Position numbers and translations under genes: made by a program
In this document: positions 1-12,370 of the stretch, one piece after another
Layout: every line of letters starts with the position of its first letter
Position numbering within the stretch: the stretch's first letter is position 1
Origin: Ctenosaura bakeri
Lineage: Eukaryota; Chordata; Lepidosauria; Squamata; Iguanidae
Assembly (NCBI GenBank): GCA_948474755.1
Contig: CAOLHI010001432.1
Coordinates: forward strand, 186,001 to 250,000
Length of the DNA stretch: 64,000 nt
Direction of reading: 5' to 3'
Notes under the pieces: generated by a model
What the model saw: only the letters and a program-made list of their open reading frames with translations
Told to the model about the DNA's origin: nothing
Databases searched by the model: none

Positions 1-1012
1 CCCGCAGGGTGAGTATTGCATTGCTGCTGATGAGCTAATGTCTCTGTCTACTGACAGAAAGAGATGAATGAGATGGCTGGAAGAGGTGAGCCTGCAGAGA
101 GGTGGACCAGCTGCTTTCCCCATCCTCTCTCCATGCAGACATAAGGGCTTGAGGAATTCCTGTGGCTTTGTAGCTCCAAGAGGCATGAGGGTGACACATG
201 GATTAGGTTATGGGAAAAGCATTGATTCACTGCAGGCTCTCTGCCTCAGAGCTCCTATCTTCTAGTAAAATTTCTCTGTTGAAACTCTGGAGGTTGCTTT
301 ACTCAGTTTCCCTCTTCACAGAGCTTTGACAAGTTACTGTATTGGACTACAAGTTTCCATAATGCCTCAGCCTACATAGTTAGTTCTGAGAGTTATAGTT
401 TTTAAAAAGCTAACTTTCCTGAGCTTTTCCTTTTCCACCTCTCCTAAAGTGTGCCTCAGAATGAATGAGGCAGGAAGACTACTGCTTCACTGGCTTCATG
501 AGAATTGCTTAATTCTCGTCTGCAAAGTTATATGTATGGGCCTTTCCCTAGAACTGTGGGAAATGCCTGTTGCCTTTCAGGACACTGCATGCTGCTGATG
601 CCAAATAAAGGGGGAGGTGGAGATGGTGGCACACACTTCATCTTTTTGTTGTGTATCTGCATGGGAGGCTGAAAAGCAATTTTATATAAGTAGAAGTTGG
701 GTTGTTTCCATGCTGATGTGGTGCCACATAATTTCTGAATAACAAGCTGACTGGGGAATTGTGTTACATCTCTATAGTTATTATTCTGCAGAGCACTAGA
801 GCAGTGCTTCATAAACTGTCTAATATGGATGAGCAGCATTTTTCTCCATTGTGCCAGGGACCTGTACAATATTCCCACATTCCCTTTCTGTCCTCGAAAT
901 TTGTGGTGGACAGGGAGCCAGTGCCTTGTGAACTGGCACTGTCTATGGTCCATCACTTTAAATAGTACTGCTTTAAAGGAAGCATGTTAAAATGATAATC
1001 AGATAATCAATA

Positions 1013-1330
1013 CAGTCATCTTTCTACATTTGCTAGGGTCAGGGGCCCAGAACCCCTGCAAAAGTGGAAAAACTGCAAATATCAAAATGTGTGTATGTTT
1101 GTGGGAAGGGGGCCAAGACATATTGGGAAGAGTGGACATCCAGGGTCCAAATCAGGTCAGGGAGAGGGGATGGGTAGAGAAGTTGACTCTATACTTCCTC
1201 TCTTTCGCCCTTCTCCTTCCTTGGGTGTGTAGAGGGCTTTGGAAGAGGATTTGTGGTGGTGGGAAATTGGGCAGCATGTCATCCTTAGCTAGCCAAGCAG
1301 CAGCTGGGGGAAGAGGAGGCAAGTGTGAGG
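1013..1330 (+). mobile_element. Tigger-like (TcMar) element, 3'-truncated
   Basis: It begins CAGTCATC after a TA and shares its interior with the element at 19964 (for example AAATATCAAAATGTGT and TATACTTCCTCTCT). The right terminal repeat is not recognisable. Confidence 0.65.
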
Positions 1331-2232
1331 AAATATTGGCAGTTCACATCATTCCTCACCATTGCCTATGCTGAGTGGGGGTGATGGGAGTTACAGTCCA
1401 GCAGTATACAGAGGTTCAAAAATTGACCAGCTGCTTTTAAATTATGGGTTTGTCAATTAGCCACGATTTCAGCACAGAGAAAAGTCAGTATGTGACTTCA
1501 AATAAGTAATGAAATAAAAGAAATACGTTCTCTTTTGTGGGAGACATTCACAAAGTGGCAGAGAAGGCCAAGTATTGTCCTTTTTTTCGGTGGCATTGCT
1601 CAGGAGTGGCCATATTCCACACAGCAGTTACAAGGGCAATAGATGTTACATTTGGTGGGAGATGCACATTTTCTGAGGAGCAAAGAACATGTTGAGAATT
1701 GGCTGAAGCCTGACTTCTCCCAAAAACAGTCTCAAGGGAGAGCAATCCTGAATTTGTGGGGATTTGGCTGTTACTTGGTGGGGGTTCTTTTTAGTAATCT
1801 TTCTAGGGGAGCTCCAGATGGGATAGGATTCCTGTTTTAGTTCCTTGGAGTTACTGATACAGACTTGGCCAGCCGAGTCTGACTGGTTAGGCCACTGTGG
1901 CCTTCCAAAGGTGTTTCTTGTTCTTACAAGTTCCATCAGCCCTAACCAACATAGCCAACAGTTACGTATTGTGGGAGTTGTGTTTTAGTAACATCTAGAG
2001 TGCCACAGTTGTCCACCACTGCTACAGGCTGGCCTTCTGGACAAAACCATTTTAATGAACCTGAAGTAAAAGGGATTTTACAACTTTAGTCCTTCTACCA
2101 ATGTGGCATATTGGGAATAAACTTCCAGCTCCAGCGCTCTTGCTTGGAACCCAAAAATTGTCTCTAAAGGTATAGAAAAGGATGTGTTAATAACTAAAGA
2201 TCAGAAGGAAACCTTGAAGGTGCAGTGCAAGT

Positions 2233-2420
2233 TTTGTTGTTGTGGTGATTGTGTGCCCTCACATTGTTTCTGACTTATGGCAACCTTAAGGTGAACCTAT
2301 CATGTGGTTTTCTGGGGCTCAGTGTGCGTGATGTGCCCAAGATTACCCAGTGGGTTTCTAAGGCTGAATGGGGAATTGCACCCTGGTCTCTGGGTTTAGT
2401 GCTCAAACCACTAAACCAAG
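2233..2420 (-). mobile_element. tRNA-derived SINE (lizard SINE2 type), - strand
   Basis: In reverse it carries the family order: tRNA-like head ending in the CCCA..CAGC region, a middle, and the tail CTTATGGCAACCTTAAG (reverse of the family tail). Diverged. Confidence 0.75.
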
Positions 2421-3193
2421 GTTTTTTTAGACTTCCAAATATCACAGTTGAAGATGATCAAATACTTCTCCTGAAGATCTCTCTTAAATTTTCATATAAT
2501 TGAAATCTTGGAGATCTCAGTTAATATTTGATTAATATTAATATCATTTCTGATGATAGTGGCCTGCAGAACAGTTGAGGAGGAACTGGATTTTCCTGCC
2601 AGTTTTTCTCCTGTACTGTAGGTGGTAGACTGAAAGACTTTGTTCTTATCTGCAAACACTATTGTGTTTAAAGTTGTAAATATTTGACCATTGATAGATA
2701 CCTTTCTGAAAGTTCCTGGATATACTGGTCCTTCTGCTCACTTAGTAGCCAAACAACATTTACTGAAAGGTTGATTCTGTTTCAGTGTAGATGCCTTCAT
2801 CATAGGCCATTAAATTCTGTTTAGTCTTTGCTTCTTCCTTTCTTTCTAAATAAGGCACTGCATCTTCTTTTTTCCGTTGTTCGTCTTTTGTTGTTAAGAA
2901 TACAAACAGCTCTATGACATCTGAAATATTGACAAAGAGCAGCATCAGTTTTGGTATGGTGGCAGTTGCTTCATAGAATTTATGAGGGCCATGCATTGTC
3001 CAGTGCAGACTGCTTACCTGGGCCGGGGGGTAAGGGGTCAAGGACAAGATGCAGGATCACATGTTTTCTCATCCTTGCACTTCCAGTTGGGTTGTTTCTT
3101 CTCCCTGCTCCTTTTCTTTGGATGTGCTGTTGCGTCTGCCCTCAGGGCCCCAATTTTCAAAGTGGAGCTCGGAAGCCTTAAGAACATAGTAAT

Positions 3194-3410
3194 ACCCTAA
3201 AGGCACCAGATCCTGTCTGATATTGGAAGCTAAGCTGGATCAGCCCTGGGATGGGAGACTGCCAATTAATACCAGGTGATGTAGGTTATACTTCAGAAGA
3301 AGGAACTGGCAAAACCACCTTGAGTATTCGTTGCCTAAGAAAACCTTATGAAATTCATGGGGTCACCATAAGTCAACAGGTGACTTGGAGGCGCATATAC
3401 ATTGTGGTAA
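3194..3410 (+). mobile_element. 5S-rRNA-headed SINE
   Basis: The head contains diverged 5S rRNA promoter sequence: GAAGCTAAGCTGGATCAG (box A region) and GGGATGGGAGACTGCC (box C region), then ACCAGGTGATGTAGG. It is followed by a tail (AAGAAAACC, GGTCACCATAAGTC) shared with the tRNA-headed SINEs in this window. 5S-headed SINE3-type elements are known in fish and reptiles. Not a functional 5S gene. Confidence 0.82.
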
Positions 3411-5335
3411 ATACTGCCACAGCAGTCTCATCTTAATTTTGTCAACTGCATGGTTGGGCCTGATTTAACATTTGAATGTGACACTGCCAGGGATCTCCAA
3501 GTAGGTCTGGGAAAGAATCCTACTGAGCCACTTCTGGTCAGAGTTCTGGCATTCATCTGGATGGAGCAGTGATCTTAATCTGAGGCAGCTTCCTGTGGAG
3601 TATTACAGAGGGAGCGGAAAGGTGTTAAAACTTGGCAAGTTATTTTTTAAAATAATTCAAATAATTGTTACTGTGATTGCCCTTTATACATTGATTACCA
3701 AAAGCTAGTTGTAGCATGAGTTAAGAATTATGTGGCCACTAGATGTTGTAGGATTGCAACTTCCAAAACCTTTATCAGTACAGTCAGTGATGATAAATGC
3801 TGGGAGTTGTAGTCCAACACTATTTATAGAGTCTCATAAATACATGATAAATGTAACTGCATTATTTGCAAAACATTGCTTTAGTGCTCTAATTTGGAAC
3901 TGCAGTTCCCAGTTGGTTCTGCTGGCTGTGTGATCCTCTGAGTCATCATCTAAGGATTAAAACCAGTTGTTAATCCCACTTAGACTAGACTCGCTGAATC
4001 ATATTTACAAAAATGTTGATTTACTAAGACCTCATTAATTTAGTGTGCTTGCTCAAGTTGGGATGCTATTGGATTTAGACCCTTAAAAGTAATGTCCCAA
4101 ACTATGTTTAAAATTAAGTTAGGGACACTTCTAATCTCTTTTTCACAACGGTAATTAACCTTGATCCCATGGCCTTCTTTCCACCCAATAACCTTGGGTA
4201 GCATTTACATCTTTATTGAGCCTGTATACTAGAAGTGGTTTGAATATGACCTGGAAATTTTGTGGAAAAGGGAGACCAAAATGATTGAGAGGCATGACCA
4301 ATTCTTTTATGAAAAAACTATATACAACATTTGAGATAGCTTAGCTAAGAAAAAGGTCAAGGTGGAATATTACTATGTGTGGTGTAAAGGAGGGATCAGC
4401 CTTGCCGAAGGTGGGGTCCACATTGGCTACCTGCTGGACTCTGGAAGGCTTGCACGTGCATTGTCACTGCATACCAAAGTGCAGAGAGCCAAATATTCTT
4501 TATCTCCAAATATCTGGTAATGTCTCTTAGGGGATACTGTTGGCCTTTCCTCTCCCTCTTTGCTCGCCTAGAGGCTTTCCTTTGGCTTATGCAAGTAACA
4601 TTGCCAGTTCAGGGCAATCCCAGCCCCTGAGGTTTCAGGCCCAAAATGTGAGGCCTGGGGATGACACCTTATGATGTCATGGGGAGCCAGCCATGGAGAT
4701 GTTACAAGTGGCAGCCCCTTCTAATGTCATTTAGCCTAATTCCATAAACATCAACTACAGCTGGCACAGAGCATGACATTCAAATAAAAAACGTCAAGTC
4801 TAACAGATAAGGAAAATATACAACATAAACACATACATACTCGTCAAAGGAGTGCTCTTACTCTGAAATTCCTTGTTTCTGTCGTGAGAAAATCCAGGCC
4901 TTGTGATCAGGGAGCCTTATATATGTGCTTTCAAAACAAGACGTAGCTGGAAGAGGAAGTCTGGTCACTTCCTGATTTGAAGAAAGGCTGAAGCAAGTAC
5001 CCTAGAGGCCTTGAAATGTTTATGAGAGAGTATGGAAAAATGGTGTTCCTTCAGATATTTGAGAGTTCTACTGGCTATTTGTGAGCATTTTAAAAAAAAA
5101 CCCTCCTGCTGCATTGTTGATCCTTGGAAGTCTGGGGAAAAAAAAGACTTGCAGGACCACATTCAATTGGCATGCCAGACTTTGCCCACCCAGCAGAAGA
5201 TGGAGAAATGTTTTCCTTCCTCCCTGCTACTACTAGAATCAAAGTTAACTTGAAACTGAGTGGTGGGAATTTTTGATGTAAAAATGGGCTTCAGTGTGAG
5301 TGGATTTAAAAGGAACTGTATTCAGTGGTGAAGTA

Positions 5336-5400
5336 TTGTTGTTCTTTGGTGTCTTCAAGTCATTTCCAACTTATGACAACCCTGAGATGAACCTATCACG
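5336..5400 (-). mobile_element. SINE2 tail fragment, - strand
   Basis: The fragment contains GTTGTTCTTTGGTGTCTTCA and TTATGACAACCCTGAGATGA, the reverse of the SINE2 3' part. It abuts an oppositely oriented full SINE2 starting about 5407. Confidence 0.65.
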
Positions 5401-5406
5401 AGTAGG

Positions 5407-5604
5407 AGAGCCGGCAGGTGTAGTGGTTTGAGTGTTGGACTACAGGCCCTAGAGACCAGGGGTCAGTTCCCCACTTGGCCATGGAATCCCACTGAGTGGT
5501 TTTCAGCATGTCAAAAACTCTCAGCACCAGAAAACTCTGTGATAGATTTACCTTAGGGTCACCATAACTCAGAAATGGCTTGAAGACACACAACAACAAC
5601 ATCA
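5407..5604 (+). mobile_element. tRNA-derived SINE (SINE2 type), + strand
   Basis: The head has GTGTAGTGGTTTGAGTGTTG, the internal part CCCCACTTGGCCATGGAA, and the tail CTTAGGGTCACCATAACTCA ending in ACACAACAACAAC. Complete copy. Confidence 0.85.
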
Positions 5605-5680
5605 ATTTTCAATGGTGTTCAGTACACATGGAGGTGCATACACATGCATGTGTGCACACACACAGAAGCTTGCTCTAGAA

Positions 5681-6471
5681 CAGTGGTTCTCAGCCTTCCT
5701 AATGCTGTGACTCTTCAATACAGTTCCTCATGTTGTGGTGACCCCCAACCATAAATTTATTTATTTATTATTTACAATGCCTCCCCCACCCCCGGCAAAG
5801 GCCGCCTCGCCGGCCAGGAACAAGTGGGTGGGCAGGGAGGGAAAGAGGAGCCACGCATTTCCCCCAGGAAAAAACTCCGAGAACCCCCCCCCCGGGCTCT
5901 GCTTCTGCTTCACTCTCGTTTCCACGGGGCGGACAGTGTGGGAAAAGTTTCCAGAGTGTCGACCCTGGCCGGGGGGGGGAGGAATCCCAGCGCCTTTGTC
6001 TTTTGCGCCGGGCGCAGCTCGCCCCCCCGGAAAAGCACTGCCTTGCGGCCCCCCGGCCCTTCTGCAGCACCACCCTCCATGGCGAGTGGGGCAGGGGCCG
6101 TGGCGAGGAGGGAGCCTGCCCCCCATGCTGCCGCCACCCCCACAAGCTGGACCATCAGACGGGAGGTTCTCCCAGTAGCAGAGAAGGGGAGCGATTTCAG
6201 TCCCTTCTGAACAGGGGGCAGGAGGACGCGAGCGTGTGGCTCGTGCTTGTGCACCACCACTCCTGCTGTGGCGATATTGTGGCCGCACAGCTCTCGCCAA
6301 AGGGGCAGGAGGACGCAAGCGCATGGCTTGCACTTGCGCACCACCACCGAGGAGAGAATGGAGCCTAAGACCATTGGAAATACGTATTTTCCGATGGTCT
6401 TAGGCGACCCCTGTGAAAGGGTCGTTCAACCACCCCCAAAGGGATCACGACCCACAGATTGAGAACCACTG
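5681..6471 (-). mobile_element. SPIN-like hAT transposon, non-autonomous, with GC-rich interior
   Basis: Terminal inverted repeats CAGTGGTTCTCA are present at both ends, flanked by a perfect 8-bp target duplication CTCTAGAA (5673-5680 and 6472-6479) with the central TA typical of hAT elements. The right 110 bp read in reverse (GTGGGTCGTGATCCC..., CTAAGACCATCGGAAAA) match the 5' end of the SPIN family; the left side (CTCATGTTGTGGTGACCCCC) matches its 3' end. The interior (about 5775-6360) is GC- and CpG-rich, contains a repeated block beginning GGGGCAGGAGGACGC (about 6214 and 6302), and has no transposase. The 190-codon - strand open frame is low complexity and probably not a gene. Confidence 0.88.
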
Positions 6472-8153
6472 CTCTAGAAGATTGAGAAACCCCTGGAGCA
6501 CATGTGGGGGCAGAAAGGAGCTTCTAGAGGAAGAGATAATGGGGGCTTTCTACTTCATCAGAGGCAGGCAACTGTGAAAGAGGGCCAATTTTTTTCCCTA
6601 GTGTCTCCTGGCAGGTCCCAGCTGTGTACCCAAAGTAACTAGAAGTGATATCACATAACTTTCTATTTTGGCCAGTGTTTACTTTTGTAGGAAGATTTTG
6701 AGGTACAAGACTGTCTTGAGGTAGCATAAAAGTCAGCAGGTTTGAGCCATTGTCTTGTTGGACCATTTTGGGGGGGGGGAACCGAAAGAAAACATCCAAT
6801 TTTTTTAAAAGCTGGGGACTTTGGGTTTCAAGGGCCATGCTTGGGGACTCCATGCAGCTTGAGGACAGCACTTTGGCATCTCTCTATATTGATAGAAGTC
6901 TGCTTGCATAGTAATTGGATTTAACTGAAGTACATGGTACATAAAGCTGTAAACAGAGACATGTTATGATGGTGGGTATGTTATTACCTCCAGGATTGTT
7001 GACTGTATGCCCCACAGTATCAGTTGCTGTGGATGCAAGTGCAGTGAGTGGTGGTGGTAATATTGTGCTTATGTCCTTTTTGCGGGCTTCCCAGTGGCAT
7101 CTGGTTGGCCAACTGTGGGAACAGAATGACTGCCTAAGGAGGCCTTTAATTTGATCCAGCAAGACTCTTCTTATGATCTTATAATTGGAGTGGGTAGGAG
7201 AAGATGTTCCATTTCCAAGTAGACCTGTACAATGCACATGGATTATACAAGAGGAAGCTTTCATTTGATATCTTCTGATATTGTAGAGCTGTATGCATAG
7301 GGCTGAAACCCCTTTTTCTGAGCAGGTTTCCTGCACTTTTTAAAAACTGTGTGACAAACAGAAATTCAGTGGGTAGGCGATTCTTTATCTTTCTCAGAGG
7401 TCAGATTTACCTGATGTATTTCTGCTTGTTAGGCAAATGTTCAAGGCACAGAAGTCCTGCAAGGGAATAAACTCTGTTAGTGACTGTGTTCCTAAAGTAA
7501 TAAATAGGGCCTTCTCTTGTACTTCAGGTGTTTCATATAAGTTTCCAAGCCTGGGGAGAGGGAGGGTCTTTATTCTTCTCAGTCAAGGGTTTAAAATGCC
7601 TAGTGATCATCCGCTATTGCTCCAAGCAAGATTGCTCTTCAAAGGCTCATTTATAACTTCATTTTTTGGAGATACTCCCAAGTATTTTTGATGTTGTATT
7701 TCTTTGCACTCGCAGGCTATTGCTTTCTGTAAATTATTGCTGTCCTCAGACCTGAATGTTTCTAAGAAGATTCTAACTCATGATAAAACAAATCTACTTA
7801 GGGCAGAGATGAGGGTGGGGTAGACTTGAACAATGGCATCTGGGGACTTGGAAATATTTTTTAAGGTTGGGAGTAGGAAAGGACTCAGGGCAATCCAAAA
7901 TTCAAATAAAAATTAAATTCAAAAGGCTTTTGACAACAGTGTGCGAATATTATAGAATGGCAATAAAAGCAGAGGGTCATTGTTCAGGAGAGAGCTTGGA
8001 AAGGTTACCTTTTAGAACTTTTCTAAAGGCCACATTGGCTCTGGTGTGATTGTGTGAGTTGTGATCCAAAAAAGTAACTTTTCTAAGCTGTTCTTCAGGG
8101 CTTGGTGTCATCACCTTCAGCCTCAGCTTTGCTTTCTATCTGCATGTACAGTA

Positions 8154-8540
8154 CAGTCAGCCCTCCACATTTGTGGGTTTCACTTTTGCGGATTTGATTA
8201 TTCACGGATTATTTGCTGTCACCCCTGCTGCCTCCCTATACCATTTTTAATAGGGACTGCGAGCCCAGTGAGACTGAGAAATTGCGAAAGAGATTTGTAA
8301 GTCCCTCTTAAAAATGGTGTGGGGCAGCAGTGGGGGTGGCAGTAAGTCCCACCAGCCACCTATTTGTGCCTTGTGAAGGAACCTTGATGCCTCAAAGGAA
8401 TCCATGGTGGGTTGAATATGGTGATCATACTGTTTTTTGTGTGTTAAATATGACTTGGGAGGGCCTAGAGTTATTCGCGATTTTTCTACTTTCATGGGAG
8501 TCCTGTGCCCCTAACCCTAGCGAATATGGAGGGATGACTG
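8154..8540. mobile_element. Tigger-like (TcMar) MITE, complete
   Basis: The left end CAGTCAGCCCTCCACATTTG and the right end (reverse CAGTCATCCCTCCATATTCG) are inverted repeats, and both are flanked by TA (8152-8153 and 8541-8542). The mariner/Tigger type is inferred from terminus and TA duplication. No transposase is present. Confidence 0.82.
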
Positions 8541-11500
8541 TACTCAGCTCAGTTTATTCAGCTTCAGCTGTGAGTGCATTGTAGGTGGGTGTAGAAAGAA
8601 AAAGGTTCTTTTCCCTACTTCAAAGCTCTGCTCCCATGGAATAGCAGAGAAGTAATCTGCTAGGTGTTTCAAAACATCCCCCATTCTTTTAACAGTCAAC
8701 CTTGACTATATAATTGTAGTGGTTTTGTTGCCTCATTGTCTGTGGAGGAGCTGAGAGTCTCTTGGCCAATCTGCCTGGGGGTCTCTACACCCATCTGCCC
8801 TCTTTCTGGGGTATCTGAAGCTGCTACTCCTACTACATTTGTATAGTGTATTACAGGAGAAGCAAAAAAAAGATACTAGGTTAAAATCAGAGTTCAAAAA
8901 CTTTACTTTTTTTGGTAGGGGACTACAACCTGTGCTAGCTGGGGATTTTGGGGGCCTTGGATGAAACAGGTAGTTCAGTGCCCTTTGGAGAAGTTTGTTT
9001 ACTGTCATCATTTAACTTTGCACTCCTGGACAGAAGGGATTTACTCAGTCTTTTAATTCTACCTGTCTACCCAAGAACAGAGTGGCACATGCACGTAGAC
9101 AAAATATTGGAGAGTTGGAAAGAAAAAACAGAGAAAGACAAAATGAAAGCATTTGATGGAGTGTGGGTGTTCATGCATGCTAGGTTAGGAACCCCCCCTC
9201 CATTTACTTGCTTGTAATAATGGAACGGCAAGAATATTAATAGCTGAAGGACAAGAATATCCACAGTTGCACGATGCAGTGTGGTGAGAATCAGCATGTT
9301 CCGGCTGACAGGCTTGAGGAGTGCAATTTGGGTCAGCAGCTGACAGCAGGGAAGTTACATTTAGTCTCTTCTGTCTGGTCTGGCACATTCATCAGCAAGT
9401 CTAAACTCTCCCAGAGGCTCTGGGCCCTTTAGAGAATTTGTTTTTATTGCACAGTAAAAGTGCAGCTGTTGCACAACTTTTTGCAGAATCTCTGTATGAT
9501 GACCAGATGCAAAGGAGATAGAGGGAATGCCCTTCTGTTGCCAGCTAGACTTGAAGGAATTTCTGCAAGATATAACTTGCCTGTGCATGAGCAAGAAAAC
9601 TGACACTTGCTGAAAATTTCCATTTTTTCACTATTAAAAATACAGATACCTCGTCATTTTATGTTGACTTTCACACACACACACCCCACATATAAATTCA
9701 TTCCTAAATCCTGACTGAAGTAGTTTTAAGCTGCTTTTTCATATGTTGATTTTGAGTTACTGGATTTTTACAGAACTGAGTGCAGTATTAATCTTTATAA
9801 AGATGTTTTCTGTAAAATTGCCCTGAAAATGATGTTGAAGACATCTGCAGCAAAGCTCTGCCTAAAAACTTCCTTGCAAGCCAGGCCAGTTGTGTGTAAT
9901 TCTATTTTGTTGTATTTGCTGCTCTCACCTTCCTCTTTTGTCTAACCACAGCGGAGAAGGACGTCTAGAGCTTCAAGTGAAAGGATTGGTAGGCAGCTAG
10001 CTAAGAACCTTCTTATCACTTTGGGGAGGGAAATCTTGCCTTCCTGTGCTCTCCTTTGAGGCAAAAACTTCATCGCATAACTCCAATTAACTTGGTGAGG
10101 GACCAGCTCATGTCACAAATTCATGGCAACCCTTCAGGTCCAGTTTTTAAAAGGTTTTGTTAGAATTCAGAAGGAAGGGGGCGTAGAGAAGAAAACAAAG
10201 TCTCATAAGAAAATTAAGCAAACTTTAAGAAGCTGGCTGTGCTGGGCAAGAGTCTTGGAAGAGAGTCCACACATTGTACTCACATACCTAAGGATCTGTC
10301 AGGTAGATTTAGTGTACAGCACCCTCTGGTGGTCAAAGGAGGTGCCAAAAGAAAAGATCCCCCCATATCCTTGTTTATTCTTAGCTAGGATGACCAAGGG
10401 TGATGAGCCAGTGTGCTCAGCCAATCAGATGAATTGCCATGAAGAAAGGCACTCATGACACCTTCCAGGAGCAAATGAGGAAGGCCAGAAAGGTATTAAT
10501 TGAAAATGAGATGTGCAGCTAGTAGATTTGGATGGCTCAGAAGAGCTCTCAGATTTTGCATCTGAAAATGCTATCAGGCTTCTTGGAGGAATAGAAGACA
10601 CCCGCTGGGTGGTCTGAGGAGGCTGCATTTTTGAAGAGACAGCCAGCAGGCGGCAGGCCTGTTGGATTTTTTTTTTTTAAAATTGGCATATGTCTTTCAG
10701 ATACTTTTGCTTCCTCCCCCACACCCACTCCCCTGGGGTACTGTTGAAGCTGGATTGGCACTGGGGATAGATTGCTAGTATAATACATACTATATGTACA
10801 CTACATGCTAGTATACTGCATGGCAGTATGATTCAACCCCCCTCAGCATTGTGTAAGTATCTATATGCAAACTTATAACTATGCTGAGCTGTATATCCTC
10901 CCCTGACTTACTGAAAAGCCCCTGAAGCCACTCTGTACAGCCAGTGGTCAGGTAGGCTTGGGGGAGTGTCTGGCTACGTTCCCCATAGCCAGATGTGAAA
11001 TGATGACATCAGCGTCAGGGTCATCCGGGGGGCCTCAGCACTGCTGTGATAATTTTGCATCTGGCTGTGGCGGATGAGGCCAGATACTCCTCCAAGCTGG
11101 CCTGGTCACTGTGAAGCACAGAATGGCCACATGGAATGGCTTCCAGGGATCTTCAGTAGGTGGGGGGGGGTTGGGCATGTGAGGGGGGGACTTTGGGCAC
11201 TGTTCAGGAAATAAACAGATACCAATCTCTGCCATGCCTCAGAAAGGTTATCCACACATGTAAGGGAAACATGTGGATGTTCCTAACAGAATTCCATCCT
11301 AAGAATGAGATTGTAAATTTGGAATGGCTGTGGTGTTGTATGATGCTTGGTAACTCTTGGGCTGCTCCAGTTTTGTTAATGATAGCTATGTTTGATTATG
11401 ATGTTCTTGTTGCCATTGATTATATTTATTCCTTATGGAATGCTGTAGGACAGTGTTGATCTAAAGTGCTTTGGCCTGTGTGTGTGGTTAGATGAAGTTC

Positions 11501-11719
11501 TTGTGTGAGTAGGTGCAGGGTTATATGGAGAGGAAGAGAGGGCCCATGGTAGGGGGTCCTTTGTGTTAAGTTTGCCGTCCAAGCTAAGACTTAGAACTGG
11601 ATGTGAGCAGCTTCTTTGGGGATCCAGCATATGAGCTGTCAGTGCAGAATGGTCTGCTGTCACAGCAGTTGGGAAGATGAGTTAGAACAAGCCCTCAGGC
11701 AGAGACAGTATGTTTCTTC

Positions 11720-12190
11720 TTAAATGTATATTTTATTTTTATCCTTCTCGTGTTCCCTGGGAATTCAGAGAGGCACTCTGCAGCTTTCCTGCAAAAGAGG
11801 TTAGGCTGGGAGTTGGCGACTTGCCCAGGGGCACCCAATGACCTTTGTGGTTGGGCAGGTCTTAAATCTGGGTCTCTAACATCCAAACCAGCTTTCCAGC
11901 CACTGTATTATGCTGCCTCTGAGCAAAGTTATCTGACAGTATTGCCATACCTGGGGTGAACTGCTTTATTGTATGTTCTGTGTATTGATTTCTCTGTTTG
12001 TAACCCACATTTTCTCCGAAGAATTCAAAGCAGTTTGTATCACTCTCTTTTCAACCTCCCAACAATTTATGAAATAGGTTAGGCTGAGAGAGAGTGACTG
12101 ACCAAGATTACCTAGTGGGCTTCATGGCTAGATGAATTTGAACCCAGTTCTTCCCAGACCTAGCCCAATCCTGTGATCACCACACTACAT
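11720..12190 (-). repeat. Two MIR-like/L2-end SINE remnants, - strand
   Basis: Two diverged copies in tandem (about 11725-11935 and 11990-12190) both carry GAGGTTAGGCTG or AGGTTAGGCTGAGAGAG, a CTTGCCCAG/GACCAAGATTACC-like block and a diverged ACCCxGGTCT region. They lie just upstream of the PDZ exon. Confidence 0.55.
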
Positions 12191-12370
12191 GGGAATTATA
12201 ATAGAACTGTGGGAAAGTGAACTTTTCGTGACTCTGCTGCTCCAGATCTTGCTCCATTGAACGCAGTGGCAATGCTGGGCAGGGATTTCTTGCTGCCTGT
12301 CTTTGTCTTTATGTATTGGGAACCACCTCCTGTGGCTAAATCCTTGTCTTCTCCCTCTCTTCTTTTGCAG

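Larger units (their letters stand above)
1..12370 (+). other. PDLIM7: PDLIM7 upstream intron (5' part outside window), repeat-rich
   Basis: This stretch precedes the first PDLIM7 exon I can place (12371). I found no exon matching the N-terminal part of the PDZ domain (the segment with the carboxylate-binding loop, WGFRLQGG in the family), so that exon and the promoter probably lie before position 1. The stretch holds SINE copies near 2.2, 3.2 and 5.3-5.6 kb, Tigger-like elements at 1013 and 8154, the SPIN-like hAT at 5681-6471 and MIR-like fragments near 11.7-12.2 kb. The rest is plain AT-leaning intron. Short open frames here have no recognisable similarity. Confidence 0.7.

Noticed and set aside
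1..14. The first bases cccgcagg followed by gtgagt look like an exon end with a donor site and could be the missing PDLIM7 PDZ exon 1
   Set aside because: Only 8 bases are visible. Reading them so that the next exon starts in phase 0 gives an extra Arg (SRR-L) against the family SISR-L. Too little to call.
3194..3300. Possible 5S rRNA gene
   Set aside because: 5S-like boxes are diverged and the sequence is joined to a SINE tail, so it is a SINE head, not a gene.
5761..6333. 190-codon - strand open frame in the SPIN-like element
   Set aside because: Low-complexity Pro/Gly/Arg composition from GC-rich DNA, no known motif and no splice context; other frames are open as well.
12257..12370. In-frame upstream extension of the PDZ exon with an ATG
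   Set aside because: It precedes a strong polypyrimidine-AG acceptor and does not match the PDZ family; intronic.
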